From positions 2,542,001 to 2,606,000 of the forward strand of contig NZ_CP094974.1 in NCBI RefSeq assembly GCF_022869805.1: a stretch of 64,000 bases of DNA, read 5' to 3'. This stretch comes from Halosolutus halophilus. Lineage in GTDB: Archaea > Halobacteriota > Halobacteria > Halobacteriales > Natrialbaceae. The notes beneath the pieces are model-generated. The model made no database searches. It was not told where the DNA came from and was given only the letters and a program-made list of their open reading frames with translations. This document shows positions 45,250-54,718 of the stretch, one piece after another. The translations under genes and the position numbers were made by a program. Every line of letters starts with the position of its first letter. Position 1 is the first letter of the stretch.

Positions 45250-47046
45250 ATGAGACGACTTCGACTGAAGATCGCGCTCTCCGTCGGCTTTCTCTCGGTC
45301 GCAATCGCCGCGCTCGTGGCACACGCGAATCCAGCTACGGGGTACGAGATCTCGATCTACTCGATGACGCCCGACCTGGTCTGGGCGGGGTTGACCGTCG
45401 CGTTCGTCGTCTCGCTGTTCGTCGCGCTCGCCTCGACGACCCACCGAGATCGCGGATTGCGTTCCGTCGCACTCGTGCTGGGAGGCACGGTAGCGACCGT
45501 CTTCGTTGGCTTACCGATCGTCCGTGGCTATCACTTCTACGGGCAGCACGACGCGCTGACCCACCTTGGATGGGCTCGAGCGATCAGCGAGGGAACGATC
45601 ACGCCGTTCGATCTATTCTACCCCGGGATCCACACGGTAACGGTCGTGATCAACTCCGCGCTCGGGATTTCGCTCTCGCGATCGATGCTGTTCGTCGTGT
45701 TGCTGGCTTCGCTCGTGTTCTTCGCGTTCGTGCCACTCTGTGTCGGCGCGATCGTTCCGAAACGACTGGCGGTCGTCGTCGCCACGTTCTCCGCGTTCCT
45801 GCTGTTGCCGATCACGACGATCTCAATGTACATGTCCGCCCACGCGATGTCACAGGCCGTGTTGTTCTCCGCGCTGTTCGTGTACCTGTTCGCGAAGTAC
45901 GTCGACGCCGGTCGGGACGTGACGACGGTCTCCGCCGTCGGCATTTTGTTCGCCCTCGTGTCGATCGCGATCGTCACGTACCACCCACAGCTCGCCGCCC
46001 ACCTGATCGTCGTCTTACTCGGGATCGCCGCCGTCCAGTACCTTGCTCGGCGCGTGGCGAGTGCCGATCGGATCGCCGGCCAGACGCCCGTGTACGGTCA
46101 GACGCTATTCCTGATCGCGGTCTTCGTGCTATGGATCTCGAACCACGGATTCGTTTCCGATACGATCGCCTACTTCTTCATTTCCGTCGTCGAGGTCGTC
46201 TTCGGAGACGGCATGGGCGCGGGGTCATCCGTCACCACGCAAGGTGCATCGCTCCAGGCGATCGGCGGCAGTCTGATCGAGATCTTCTTCAAGCTCTTCT
46301 TCCCGCAACTCGTGTTCACGCTGCTTGCCGGTCTGCTCGGTCTCGGCGCCCTCGTCCACTGGAACCGACTCGAGAGCGTTCGCGCCGAGACGACGTACTT
46401 CGTCGCTGGGCTGTCCGGTCTCGGCTGTCTGTTCGTCGTCTACTTCCTCACGCCGGGTTCGAAGATGTACTTCCGCGCGTTCGGGCTGGTGATGCTGTTC
46501 GTCACGATCCTCGGTTCGATTTCCCTCTTTGTGATTCTAACAGAACTTCGTCGGCGCAGTTCCAGCGCTGTGGGCCGATCCGGCCACGCGCTGTTCACTG
46601 TGGGCTTTAGTTTCCTAGTGATTCTGTCGCTTGCAGCCGTATTCCCCTCGCCGTATATCTATAACGCATCACCCCACGTCTCCGAAGGGGCGATTAGCGG
46701 GTATGAAACGGCTTTCACGAACCAAGACGAAGATGTCGGGATCGTCGGATTACGGGGCACTGCCAACCGGTACGACGATGCGGTAAATGGGAACGCAGAC
46801 CGGATGCGGCTACACGAGAGCGCATCTGAAACAGCGTTCGACGATGAGCTCACTACATATTATGAATCGGATCGGTATCTTATACTCACATCTGCGGATT
46901 ACCAACGAGAGCAGCGAGCCTATCGGGGACTTCGATACGCACAAGAAGATCTGCGTTCTATAACGACTGAGCCTAGAGTGTATCGTGTTCAATCAAATGG
47001 AGAATTTGAAATGTATTATATCAATTCAGAAAATTCCACCGCGTAA
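45250..47046 (+). CDS. Large multi-pass membrane protein, GT-C-like (paralogue)
   Basis: 598 residues from ATG 45250 (MRRLRLKIAL), aligned with the start of the paralogue at 28712. It shares AHANPATGYEISIYSMTP, the metal-site-like loop GQHDALTHLGWARAISEGTI and FYPGIHT, with about 12 TM helices and a hydrophilic C-terminal domain. Codon use changes inside the gene: the first two thirds are GC-rich, while from about 46540 on it becomes AT-rich. This suggests a recombination boundary within the reading frame. ATG 45229 would add seven residues. Confidence 0.8.
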   Translation: MRRLRLKIALSVGFLSVAIAALVAHANPATGYEISIYSMTPDLVWAGLTVAFVVSLFVALASTTHRDRGLRSVALVLGGTVATVFVGLPIVRGYHFYGQHDALTHLGWARAISEGTITPFDLFYPGIHTVTVVINSALGISLSRSMLFVVLLASLVFFAFVPLCVGAIVPKRLAVVVATFSAFLLLPITTISMYMSAHAMSQAVLFSALFVYLFAKYVDAGRDVTTVSAVGILFALVSIAIVTYHPQLAAHLIVVLLGIAAVQYLARRVASADRIAGQTPVYGQTLFLIAVFVLWISNHGFVSDTIAYFFISVVEVVFGDGMGAGSSVTTQGASLQAIGGSLIEIFFKLFFPQLVFTLLAGLLGLGALVHWNRLESVRAETTYFVAGLSGLGCLFVVYFLTPGSKMYFRAFGLVMLFVTILGSISLFVILTELRRRSSSAVGRSGHALFTVGFSFLVILSLAAVFPSPYIYNASPHVSEGAISGYETAFTNQDEDVGIVGLRGTANRYDDAVNGNADRMRLHESASETAFDDELTTYYESDRYLILTSADYQREQRAYRGLRYAQEDLRSITTEPRVYRVQSNGEFEMYYINSENSTA

Positions 47047-47118
47047 TATACGGACACATACTATTTTAAAAATTTATATTCCTCCCCCAAAATACTGATT
47101 ATGTTTATTGAGTTTAGC

Positions 47119-47215
47119 GTCGGACAAAATGCGCCACACTGTTCGCACTCGAGTGGTCGTCATCGCGGGTAACAGGCCGTGAGATGTGGTTGAGTGTTTA
47201 CTGCTTTTGTCCGAC
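47119..47215. repeat. 97-bp element with GTCGGACAAAA inverted ends
   Basis: GTCGGACAAAA (47119-47129) and TTTTGTCCGAC (47205-47215) are perfect 11-bp inverted repeats. The same GTCGGACAAAAG occurs alone at 49555-49566, at the other end of the flippase gene. Too short for a transposase; a MITE or IS-end relic is likely. No clear target-site duplication. Confidence 0.5.
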
Positions 47216-47389
47216 ACGATATCACCGTCCCTGTATAGCACAATGGTAGTGACCGCAGGATATTGTGATGGATTTGTAGAATGTGAATACACGACCCGAA
47301 TTCCTATCAAAGAACCATATACCAGAATATTTATAATTATATTCGACATTATATAACCAAAATTGTGTAAACGGATCAGAAGTCGTTCC

Positions 47390-47398
47390 ATAACAAAG
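47390..47398 (+). promoter_or_regulatory. ATAACAAA element in the flippase upstream region
   Basis: ATAACAAAG, facing the flippase gene but about 435 bp before its ATG; closer to the doubtful ORF at 47514. The function of this copy is less sure. Confidence 0.35.
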
Positions 47399-47833
47399 TT
47401 AGAAAACATGATTTGACGGAGCGATGGATTGGGAAAAGCCGGTAAAGATTGAGTCGGTCGTTTTTACGTGGCCTAAAAGTGCGATTGATCGCCGTCACTG
47501 GGAACTTTAATCAATGAATCATCTTGACATCCCTCTCGATAGGGAGTCGTCGTTCATGAGTGGTGAACAAATTATTAATAACACGATATGTGATTACAAG
47601 AAACAACTCTTGAGATACCGTGTTATCGAAGACGACTGCAGGCCTCACACAGAAGGACACAACAAGCGGACGAAGGCGGCCGCTAAGCTGCACCAAAGCT
47701 ACTCAGACGAAGAGGATCGCGACTGTACTACCGAACCAGCCGTACGGACTCACCGCTTGTGTGGTGACATTTCTAAAAGTCTGAGTAATGATAGTAATGT
47801 AATCAATCAACAAATATATAAATACAACTGCTA

Positions 47834-49387
47834 ATGGCAGAACGAGAACGCGAGCTATCGGCCTTGCTTTCGAGCGCCACTTTAGTGATGCTCGGCGGGA
47901 TTATGAGTTCAGCGGCGAACCTGGCTGAACGAGTCGTAATCGGACGCTTGCTTTCACCCGCTGCTTACGGCGAGGTGAGTATCGGTATCGCGCTACTGAT
48001 GTTTATTTTGATGATCGCTCTTGCCGGCTGCACGCAGGGCGTATCACGATTCATACCAAGGTACGAGGCTGTCGAAGATCGCCGTGGGGTCTGGGTGAGC
48101 GGATTACTCGTCACGACGACGTTGTCCCTGATTCTTGGAGTAACAATGTTTCTCGTCGCTGAACCAATCGCTGCTCGACTATTCGAGACTGACGAAGCGG
48201 TAATTTTCGTGCGGTTTCTTGCAGTCTCACTACCGTTTATCGTTAGCTTTCGGATTGCCGTTGCTGGTATCCGAGGATACGAGAACACGATCTACAAGAC
48301 CGCTATTCAAAGCTTCTTGGATCCATTCCTTCGCACCGGCTTGATCGCGCTGTTATTACTTTCCGGAATCGGAATTATCGCAGTGGGAATCGCCTACTTT
48401 CTCGCTGCAATTCTGACGTCCCTCGTTGCACACGTACTCCTCAACCAAATCATGAACTTGCGCGGGAGATATCGGACGCACACAGGAGAACTTCTTACTT
48501 TCTCGATGCCGCTTGTCGTCTCGACCGTCATCGGCATCATGCTTTCTCGAACGGATACACTAATGCTTGGGTACTTCCGCAGTTCCTACGAAGTCGGCAT
48601 GTACGATGCTGCTTATCCGATTGCTGCCGGACTGACCGTCGTTCTCTCTGCGTTCGGTTTTCTCTATCTTCCGATCGCCTCACGGCTCGATGCCGATGGT
48701 GAACGGGACGTGGTTAACGACATTTACTCGACGTCGACGAAGTGGGTATATATTCTTACGTTTCCTGCATTTCTTCTACTCGTGGTCTTCCCACAAGATG
48801 TGATCATGCTTATTTTTGGACCATCCTATACGAATGCATCCGCAGTTTTACCTATCCTCGCTGTTGGCTTCTTTCTGAGCGCGACCGCCGGTCGAGACCG
48901 TGAGACGTTGTCTGCGGTCGGTGCGACTACCTGGATTGCCGTTGGGAATGGTACGGGAATTATAGCCAATATACTGTTGAATATTGTCCTTATTCCACGA
49001 TACGGATACATGGGTGCCGGTGTTGCTTCCGTTATATCACTGTTTATCGTTCACACAGTCATCTGCGGAATACTTGCAGCTAAGTACAATATCACGCCCC
49101 TCTCTCCGGAAGCAGTTCGCTGTTACGTATTCCTCCCAATCGTATTGCTCCCGCTCGCATTCGTTCTTTCGCCGTGGATTTCAATTTCCATCGTGACGCT
49201 GTTCCCGTTTCTCGTGACCGCTGGAATCATTTCTCTCATCGTCGTCGGACTTGTTGGTGGACTTGAACCCGACGACGCTGTCGTAATCAATCTCATAGAG
49301 GACAAAACAGGCGTATCCCTTCCACTGGTTCGCCGGTGGATACCGAATTCGGATAAGGAGGCGACCGATTCGTTCTATGCAAATTGA
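47834..49387 (+). CDS. Wzx-type polysaccharide flippase
   Basis: 517 residues with about 14 predicted TM helices. LVMLGGIMSSAANLAERVVIGRLLSPAAYGEVSIGIAL is the typical N-terminus of the PST/MOP flippase family; GCTQGVSRFIPRYEA and the C-terminal half helices fit. It flips lipid-linked oligosaccharides across the membrane (AglR-like in archaeal N-glycosylation). It lies in the AT-rich island, with codon use unlike the upstream genes. The GTCGGACAAAA repeats flank it on either side. Confidence 0.9.
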   Translation: MAERERELSALLSSATLVMLGGIMSSAANLAERVVIGRLLSPAAYGEVSIGIALLMFILMIALAGCTQGVSRFIPRYEAVEDRRGVWVSGLLVTTTLSLILGVTMFLVAEPIAARLFETDEAVIFVRFLAVSLPFIVSFRIAVAGIRGYENTIYKTAIQSFLDPFLRTGLIALLLLSGIGIIAVGIAYFLAAILTSLVAHVLLNQIMNLRGRYRTHTGELLTFSMPLVVSTVIGIMLSRTDTLMLGYFRSSYEVGMYDAAYPIAAGLTVVLSAFGFLYLPIASRLDADGERDVVNDIYSTSTKWVYILTFPAFLLLVVFPQDVIMLIFGPSYTNASAVLPILAVGFFLSATAGRDRETLSAVGATTWIAVGNGTGIIANILLNIVLIPRYGYMGAGVASVISLFIVHTVICGILAAKYNITPLSPEAVRCYVFLPIVLLPLAFVLSPWISISIVTLFPFLVTAGIISLIVVGLVGGLEPDDAVVINLIEDKTGVSLPLVRRWIPNSDKEATDSFYAN

Positions 49388-49662
49388 CAGAAAGGACAAT
49401 TTCTGTACGGGCTCCCGAGTGAGACTAGTATCACTGTATCGTTCAGAAATAATATAGCTGTAGGTCATTGTACGATAGTATGCCGTCTCGGTGACCAATA
49501 GTCGTACTGGTGACAACGTGCTTACGCCGCCTTCCTAAAACCCCGCTTTCGGTCGTCGGACAAAAGTGAATAGCCGTTATAAAATTCATAACTATACCTG
49601 ATCTTCCGTAGATACGATACGAGAACATGCATACAGTCAACTCAACAGGTGGAGTGGCGCCT
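49388..49662. other. AT-rich gap with a solo GTCGGACAAAAG copy
   Basis: 275 bp. Holds the 12-bp GTCGGACAAAAG at 49555-49566, identical in core to the ends of the 97-bp element upstream of the flippase. No gene seen. Confidence 0.35.
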
Positions 49663-51031
49663 ATGCGGTATTTGATGGCGAATTATCGACTGGAAATATC
49701 GTTTTCAGTCGATAACACAACAGATAGCGATCCGATCAGTCTGGCTCAGAAGGTCAACGATAGAATTTGGACAAGAGGTGTCAGTCCCCATCGAGAGTTC
49801 ACCAAACACGTCCGGGAGTGGTTGATAAATGACAGGTGATGTGCCCCTTGGCGAGTTGAACATTAGTTCGGTGGATAACGTCTATCTCTTCATAGCAGAT
49901 GCAGTACGATATGATTTCGTCCCCGAACGGGTAGCGAGTCGTGGTCGACTATTCAAAATGGCCGCAGCCGCACTGTGTACGCCACAGTCGATGTCAAGCA
50001 TCGCTACTGGCCAGTACGCGCCACGACACGGCGTAACGTGGTTTAACGACTCGCTCAATGATTCGACGACGACGCTTTTCGATCTCGACGTGACGTCAGG
50101 TTACAACGAGGTCGTCTGGAGGGGGCGAGCGATACAGGACGTAATCAAGACACGGAGAGAACCCAATCTTGAAACAGTCGAAGAGCCATTTGTTGTTCTC
50201 GAACACGATAACGGAGGTCATTCTCCATACGTCGGTTTTAAACACCAATCTACTGCAGAAATGTTTTCACAAATTTCAGATGAGAGAGAACTCCGGAATC
50301 TCTACCGGAAAACGATTGACGAGAGTACCGCTCGTTTCGAAGAGCGTCTTCGCCTCCTCGAGGAGCGTGGATTGCTAAAAAATACGCTCGTAATCTATCT
50401 CGCAGATCATGGTGAGCTGCTCGGGGAACATGGTGGCTTTGTTGGGCATGGACTACCGTCTACCCCCGAAGTCGCCTATGTTCCCGCAGTGTTCATTCAC
50501 CATTCGCTACCAAATGACTCGGCAGATGCGTTTCTACAGCACGTTGATTTACTCCCGACGATAAAATCGATAGTTGGCGATACAGGCACCCGTATCGATT
50601 CCGATGGGGAGTCGCTTCTCGCTGAAATCGATCCGAATAGACCTGCGTACACGCAGGGAATTATGCGTCCACAGGCCAAATACCGTGATACGATCGTTGA
50701 CCCGAATTACGATGCACCTAGCGTCTGGACGAAAAACGGTGGATACGTGTTTAACAACACAAACAAACTGATCACAACCATGACGGCTACGTATGATGCA
50801 CTCTTCTCAGGATACACTGGTTCGTTCAACTCCGATAAACATATTTCCACGAGACTACTGAACTCCTTTAGACATTATTTTTCCTCGGAGCAGATGTTCG
50901 GCGCTCCATCAATTTCAAAAACGGAAGCTCGACGAATGGTCGATCAAATCGCGAGTATCTCGGTTGAAACGGAGAGTAGATCGCTCGACGAAGAGACGAA
51001 AGACCATTTAGAGATGCTCGGCTATCGGTAG
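49663..51031 (+). CDS. Sulfatase-family protein, probably frameshifted near its 5' end
   Basis: The complete open frame from ATG 49829 encodes 400 residues: VYLFIADAVRYDF (metal site), the sulfatase signature region ALCTPQSMSSIATGQ, VIYLADHGELLGEHGG and a tail DHLEMLGYR. Just before it, a frame from ATG 49663 reads ...AQKVNDRIWTRGVSPHREFTKHVREWLINDR and stops in an 11-nt overlap. Dropping one T at about 49839 would join the two as NDR-DVPL, giving a natural N-terminus. So either a 1-nt frameshift broke a 455-residue gene or the shorter form is used. The signature Cys is followed by TPQS instead of the canonical xPSR. Confidence 0.7.
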
Positions 51032-51606
51032 ATGATGTGGATATGACACGACAGGAGGTTGTACGAACCGAGAAAACCGAGAAACAAGTTGGCCTGAGAG
51101 TTGCGTCTAGAAAGGACGACAGAGACGAAGCGGTAGGGGAGAGACATCATTGATCGTCCGCATTGTGGGAAAATGATCGCATAATTGTTGCACTAGAGAT
51201 AAAATCAGATCGGTTTTATTGAACGATATCTAGTAAACGAAACTGGAGGTGCACGTACGGGATGCTCCTTCAGGGAAAGCCGCTTGGTATTCGGATGCAG
51301 TTTTCGAAAGATTAGATACTGTGTGAGTGGAATGCAGTCTCAGTGGAGGTCGCTACAGGATTGTAGATTCTATAGGATCGAATCACGGACGCGGTAGGTA
51401 ACGTCGAACGGATAAGTGGTAATGAACGAGATGCGGACAGTAGTGTTATTGGTGGCTGGTAACGATTCGCTACCAGAGATCTTCTCCTGCGAACAACTGT
51501 AGCTGATATTACTATCACACGTTTTCGAGAATCTCAATAGTGGTGATAAAGGATGCACTGATTAATAGGATATTCTTTGGGAGTAGACTATCTCCAACAG
51601 AATAGT
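51032..51606. other. AT-rich gap before the third beta-helix gene
   Basis: 575 bp of low GC with several TATA-like runs (GATAAAATCAGATCGGTTTT, about 51198). A 36-codon plus-strand frame at 51043 is probably chance. The promoter block of the other two beta-helix genes is not present here. Confidence 0.35.
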
Positions 51607-53187
51607 ATGGTCAACAGAAAGCCAAGCGATGGCGATACAGATAAGAACCAATTGTTCGATCGCCGGGCCTACCTGAAAGGTATTGCGACAAGCGCCGTTA
51701 TTCCAATTGCTGCTAGTTCGACTGCCGTCGGCGCGGACAGTAGCGATGATTACGACGAAATTATCGTTTCGCCTAATGAGACGTACACGAAGCGTCTCAA
51801 AGACGGTGAAACGTGGGGAAATGTAGTCATTGACATCACAGCAACCGGTGCGAAGTTTAGAATTTACGCGATGGGTGACGACTGGACAGTCCAAAACGTC
51901 GGCATCCGAGGGATCTGGGACGATCCTTCCAAGGACGAACCGTTCATAGCATCGGGCAACGGTCAGATCGAGAATTTCTACTGGGCTGACGGAACGAACT
52001 GGACTGCACGCGGCGGTGCCGCAACTGGCATCTTCGTCCCCGCTGGCCATTCCGGACGGATCGTGATGGAGAATCTGAACTTACAGGACTTCGGCGACAA
52101 CGGGGTCTATGCGGCGAGTCCTGGAAATTCGAACGCTCACCCGGCGCCAGGCGGTGGTGGTAAGGTGATCATCCGCAATTCGTATGTTTCACACTGTACA
52201 CCAACCGGATTTCGACTTGGTACCAGCGGTTCGTATCTCGAGAACTGTGTCATGTACCGGAATTACCGGAACTACTGGGCATTCTACGAACATACCGACG
52301 TTATTGACTGCGATCTAAGCAACGCCGATGGGACTGGAGACATTAGCAACCGTAGCGGTGTCGGCGATATCGTACTCGGGGATAGTTCATGGGAAAAGAG
52401 CAACCGGGCTGAGGTTACAGCGAAAAACTCCTACTGGGAAACCGAGGCTGCACATGGTGGTGCATCCACGAGTAACATCCATGGAATGCCTGTCGACCGA
52501 ACACCTCGAACCAAACCGAGTGAAGTTGACGGCGTCCCGTTGTCGCCTGAAGAGGCTGCATCTGGATCAGCTACTTCATCAGCGCCGGCTTCGGATGGTC
52601 CGTCCGAGAGCGAAGATAAAACCCAGGAGAACGTTCTAGTATTTGACGGTAGCAACCAGGGCGATGACTGGGAAGCAACCGACTATCGATTCGCAGTGGA
52701 AGGAGGAATCGAACCGTCTGAACACGACGGTGCAGCGATCGACCCCGAACTCGAACTCGACGACGGTGCGAATAGCGTCGACCATACCGTTGCCAACTGG
52801 AAGGACGCATTCACGTTTGATGGCGACCTTCTCGAACTCGAGGTGGACGGCCCCGCAATCGTCTACCTGAACGGTGAAGAGATTGACCCGTCTGAGTTCG
52901 GTGGAAAAGAAGACGGAAGTGAAGAATCGATGCCATCTCACGCGCTGGTCATCGACGGAACCGACGCTTCCGGTCTGACGTCCTACTCGTTCTCGGTTAG
53001 CGGTGAGGTCGTCAAGGCCAACCACAGGGACGCGTCGATTGACGACGGCGACGTGATCGACGGCCAGTCGGTCAGTGGCACCGTTGCCAACTGGCGCGAC
53101 GCGTACTTGTTCAGCGGCGACATTACGGACTTCTGGCTCAAAGGGGAAGCCGACGTCACCCTCGAGTACGAAGCACAAGAGCAATAG
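51607..53187 (+). CDS. Tat-exported beta-helix protein with two C-terminal modules
   Basis: 526 residues from ATG 51607. The twin-arginine region DRRAYLKGIATSAVIPIAAS is followed by the beta-helix domain (about 60-300: TVQNVGIRGIWDD, MENLNLQDFGDNGVYAASPG, VIIRNSYVSHC). A linker with PLSPEEAASGSATSS leads to two modules beginning near residues 340 (ENVLVFDGSN) and 443 (SHALVIDGTD). The N-terminal two thirds has low-GC codon use, while the last module is GC-rich. Paralogue of 23510 (four modules) and 26200 (none). Confidence 0.85.
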   Translation: MVNRKPSDGDTDKNQLFDRRAYLKGIATSAVIPIAASSTAVGADSSDDYDEIIVSPNETYTKRLKDGETWGNVVIDITATGAKFRIYAMGDDWTVQNVGIRGIWDDPSKDEPFIASGNGQIENFYWADGTNWTARGGAATGIFVPAGHSGRIVMENLNLQDFGDNGVYAASPGNSNAHPAPGGGGKVIIRNSYVSHCTPTGFRLGTSGSYLENCVMYRNYRNYWAFYEHTDVIDCDLSNADGTGDISNRSGVGDIVLGDSSWEKSNRAEVTAKNSYWETEAAHGGASTSNIHGMPVDRTPRTKPSEVDGVPLSPEEAASGSATSSAPASDGPSESEDKTQENVLVFDGSNQGDDWEATDYRFAVEGGIEPSEHDGAAIDPELELDDGANSVDHTVANWKDAFTFDGDLLELEVDGPAIVYLNGEEIDPSEFGGKEDGSEESMPSHALVIDGTDASGLTSYSFSVSGEVVKANHRDASIDDGDVIDGQSVSGTVANWRDAYLFSGDITDFWLKGEADVTLEYEAQEQ

Positions 53188-53310
53188 TTCGCATCGATCA
53201 ATACACCGGTGAGAATCGACTGATCGACGATCCAGGCCGGTGCTCACTCTTGACTGCTAGCGGACCAATCGACCAAAAACTGTTCCAGTGATCGATTGCA
53301 GAACTGCCGC

Positions 53311-54477
53311 CTACGCCAGCTGTCCAATCGCCTCTCGTGCTAGTGCAGATTGGACAATAGTGTCGAGTCGGCCAAGGTCGACCGCGAGATCGGTATCTTT
53401 CGTTTCGCAGCCGACGTATCCGTACCACCCGCCGACGTGCTTCGTGAGCATGTAGTAGATCCCGTTGACTCGATCGATCGGCATCAGTTCGACCACGGAT
53501 ACACCGTCAGTGTAGATGAGATCGGTCAGTCCGGCACCGTGTGGCGTGACGACGCAGTCCGCCTGCGCGAACAGCGCGATCGTTTCGAGGACCGACATCG
53601 ACGAGAGTTCGTATCGTTCGAAGCCGTACACGTCGAGGCGCTCGAGCACCGCCTGTTCGTTCAGGACCCGTCGACTCGTCGCGTCGTCCCGGCTGATGTA
53701 CACGCGATTCGAAAACCGGCTCGTGTCGACCGCGCGAAGCGCCCGGTCGCGGAGGGACTCGCGAAGCCACTGGTACGAAAACGGGGACGGCTCGGGTGGG
53801 TTGATTTCCCGTCGCATCGACGGCACCACGAGTCGCTCGACCTCGCAGTACGCGGCGTCCCAGTGAACCAGATCGTCGTCGTAGCCGAGTAGTTCGAGTG
53901 TTTCCCGCTGGAAGGAGTTGAGCGAGGGGCCGACGATCAGCTTCGGCGTTCGACCCGTTTCGTTCGTGTACTGTTCGACGCCCTCCAGCCGAGTAAGCGT
54001 CTCGGCGACCCAGTGAAAGTAGCCGTCGTCCCAACTGTTGTGTAGTAACACCGCTTCCTCGATGTCGTCTCGGCGCCCGTTTCCCGCGACGATTCGCTTG
54101 GGTGATTCCCGAAGCGACCGTATCACGTTGAGCGTTTGGACGTTCGGACTGACGGACGCGTCGGCAACGTACTTCGACCCCGTCACCGCGAGCGGCGGCG
54201 ACCCGACGAGACGCGCGTCGCTGAAACTGCCCACGAACGGTCTAGAAATCGAGTACGTTCCCTCCCATCGTTCCATCTCCGGAATTTCGTTGGCATACGC
54301 GTCAGGGGCAGGAACGGTGACCGATTCAGGTTCGCCGTACTCGATCAACGAGCCGTTTTTCGAACACCGGTCGAATAACTCGTCGCGCGTTATTCGGTTT
54401 CGTTCGAGCGTGGTTACTTTCACGGCACACGAAAATCCACGTGCTTCGATCGTATTCGCGAGCGCTTCGAGGGCCAT
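53311..54477 (-). CDS. Glycosyltransferase family 61 protein
   Basis: 388 residues. GT61 features: LLHNSWDDGYFHWVAETLTRLEG, the NRVYISRDDATSRRVLNE donor motif and CVVTPHGAGLTDLIYTDGVSVVELMP. Members transfer sugars (xylose, GlcNAc and others) onto glycans or proteins. No signal peptide, so cytosolic or membrane-associated. ATG 54477 with a strong TATA box about 34 bp upstream. Convergent with the beta-helix gene. Confidence 0.88.
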   Translation of the reverse strand: MALEALANTIEARGFSCAVKVTTLERNRITRDELFDRCSKNGSLIEYGEPESVTVPAPDAYANEIPEMERWEGTYSISRPFVGSFSDARLVGSPPLAVTGSKYVADASVSPNVQTLNVIRSLRESPKRIVAGNGRRDDIEEAVLLHNSWDDGYFHWVAETLTRLEGVEQYTNETGRTPKLIVGPSLNSFQRETLELLGYDDDLVHWDAAYCEVERLVVPSMRREINPPEPSPFSYQWLRESLRDRALRAVDTSRFSNRVYISRDDATSRRVLNEQAVLERLDVYGFERYELSSMSVLETIALFAQADCVVTPHGAGLTDLIYTDGVSVVELMPIDRVNGIYYMLTKHVGGWYGYVGCETKDTDLAVDLGRLDTIVQSALAREAIGQLA

Positions 54478-54505
54478 TTAGTCACACGACCCATACATTC
54501 GGACT

Positions 54506-54515
54506 TAATTATATA
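54506..54515 (-). promoter_or_regulatory. TATA box of the GT61 gene
   Basis: Minus-strand TATATAATTA, centred about 34 bp before the start codon at 54477, in otherwise GC-rich DNA to the right. Confidence 0.6.
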
Positions 54516-54685
54516 CCGACTTACAGGAGGGTGACTCCCCCGAGACGATCGCGGCGGAACGACACTGCTACACGACCGGGGGAGTCCGTTCGGTAGGCTG
54601 CCGTTCCCCCGGTCTCGAAACCGCCCGAGCGCCCCGTAGTGGCGCTCAGATCGATCCCCGACCGCACCTTCTCGGTAGAATACCA

Positions 54686-54694
54686 ATAACAATG
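54686..54694 (+). promoter_or_regulatory. ATAACAAT element upstream of the nucleotidyltransferase gene
   Basis: ATAACAATG, 25 bp before ATG 54719, TATA-like spacing. A Shine-Dalgarno-like AAGGTGA is also present at about 54708. Confidence 0.5.
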
Positions 54695-54718
54695 CCAACT
54701 ATTCCTGAAGGTGAACAC

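Larger units (their letters stand above)
47047..47833. other. AT-rich intergenic segment with an inverted-repeat element
   Basis: 787 bp of low GC. It contains the 97-bp inverted-repeat element at 47119-47215 and an ATAACAAAG site at 47390-47398. A 106-codon plus-strand frame (47514-47834) ends in a 1-nt overlap with the flippase start; its composition is odd and I do not call it a gene, although it could be a leader-region ORF. Confidence 0.4.

Noticed and set aside
47074-47409. Minus-strand 111-codon frame across the inverted-repeat element
   Set aside because: Runs through a repeat and AT-rich DNA; looks like a chance frame, not a transposase.
47514-47834. 106-codon plus-strand frame just before the flippase
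   Set aside because: Odd composition for this genome, no ribosome site, no recognisable domain; the 1-nt overlap with the flippase may be chance in AT-rich DNA.
51043-51153. 36-codon frame after the sulfatase gene
   Set aside because: Charged, no pattern, too short to separate from chance.
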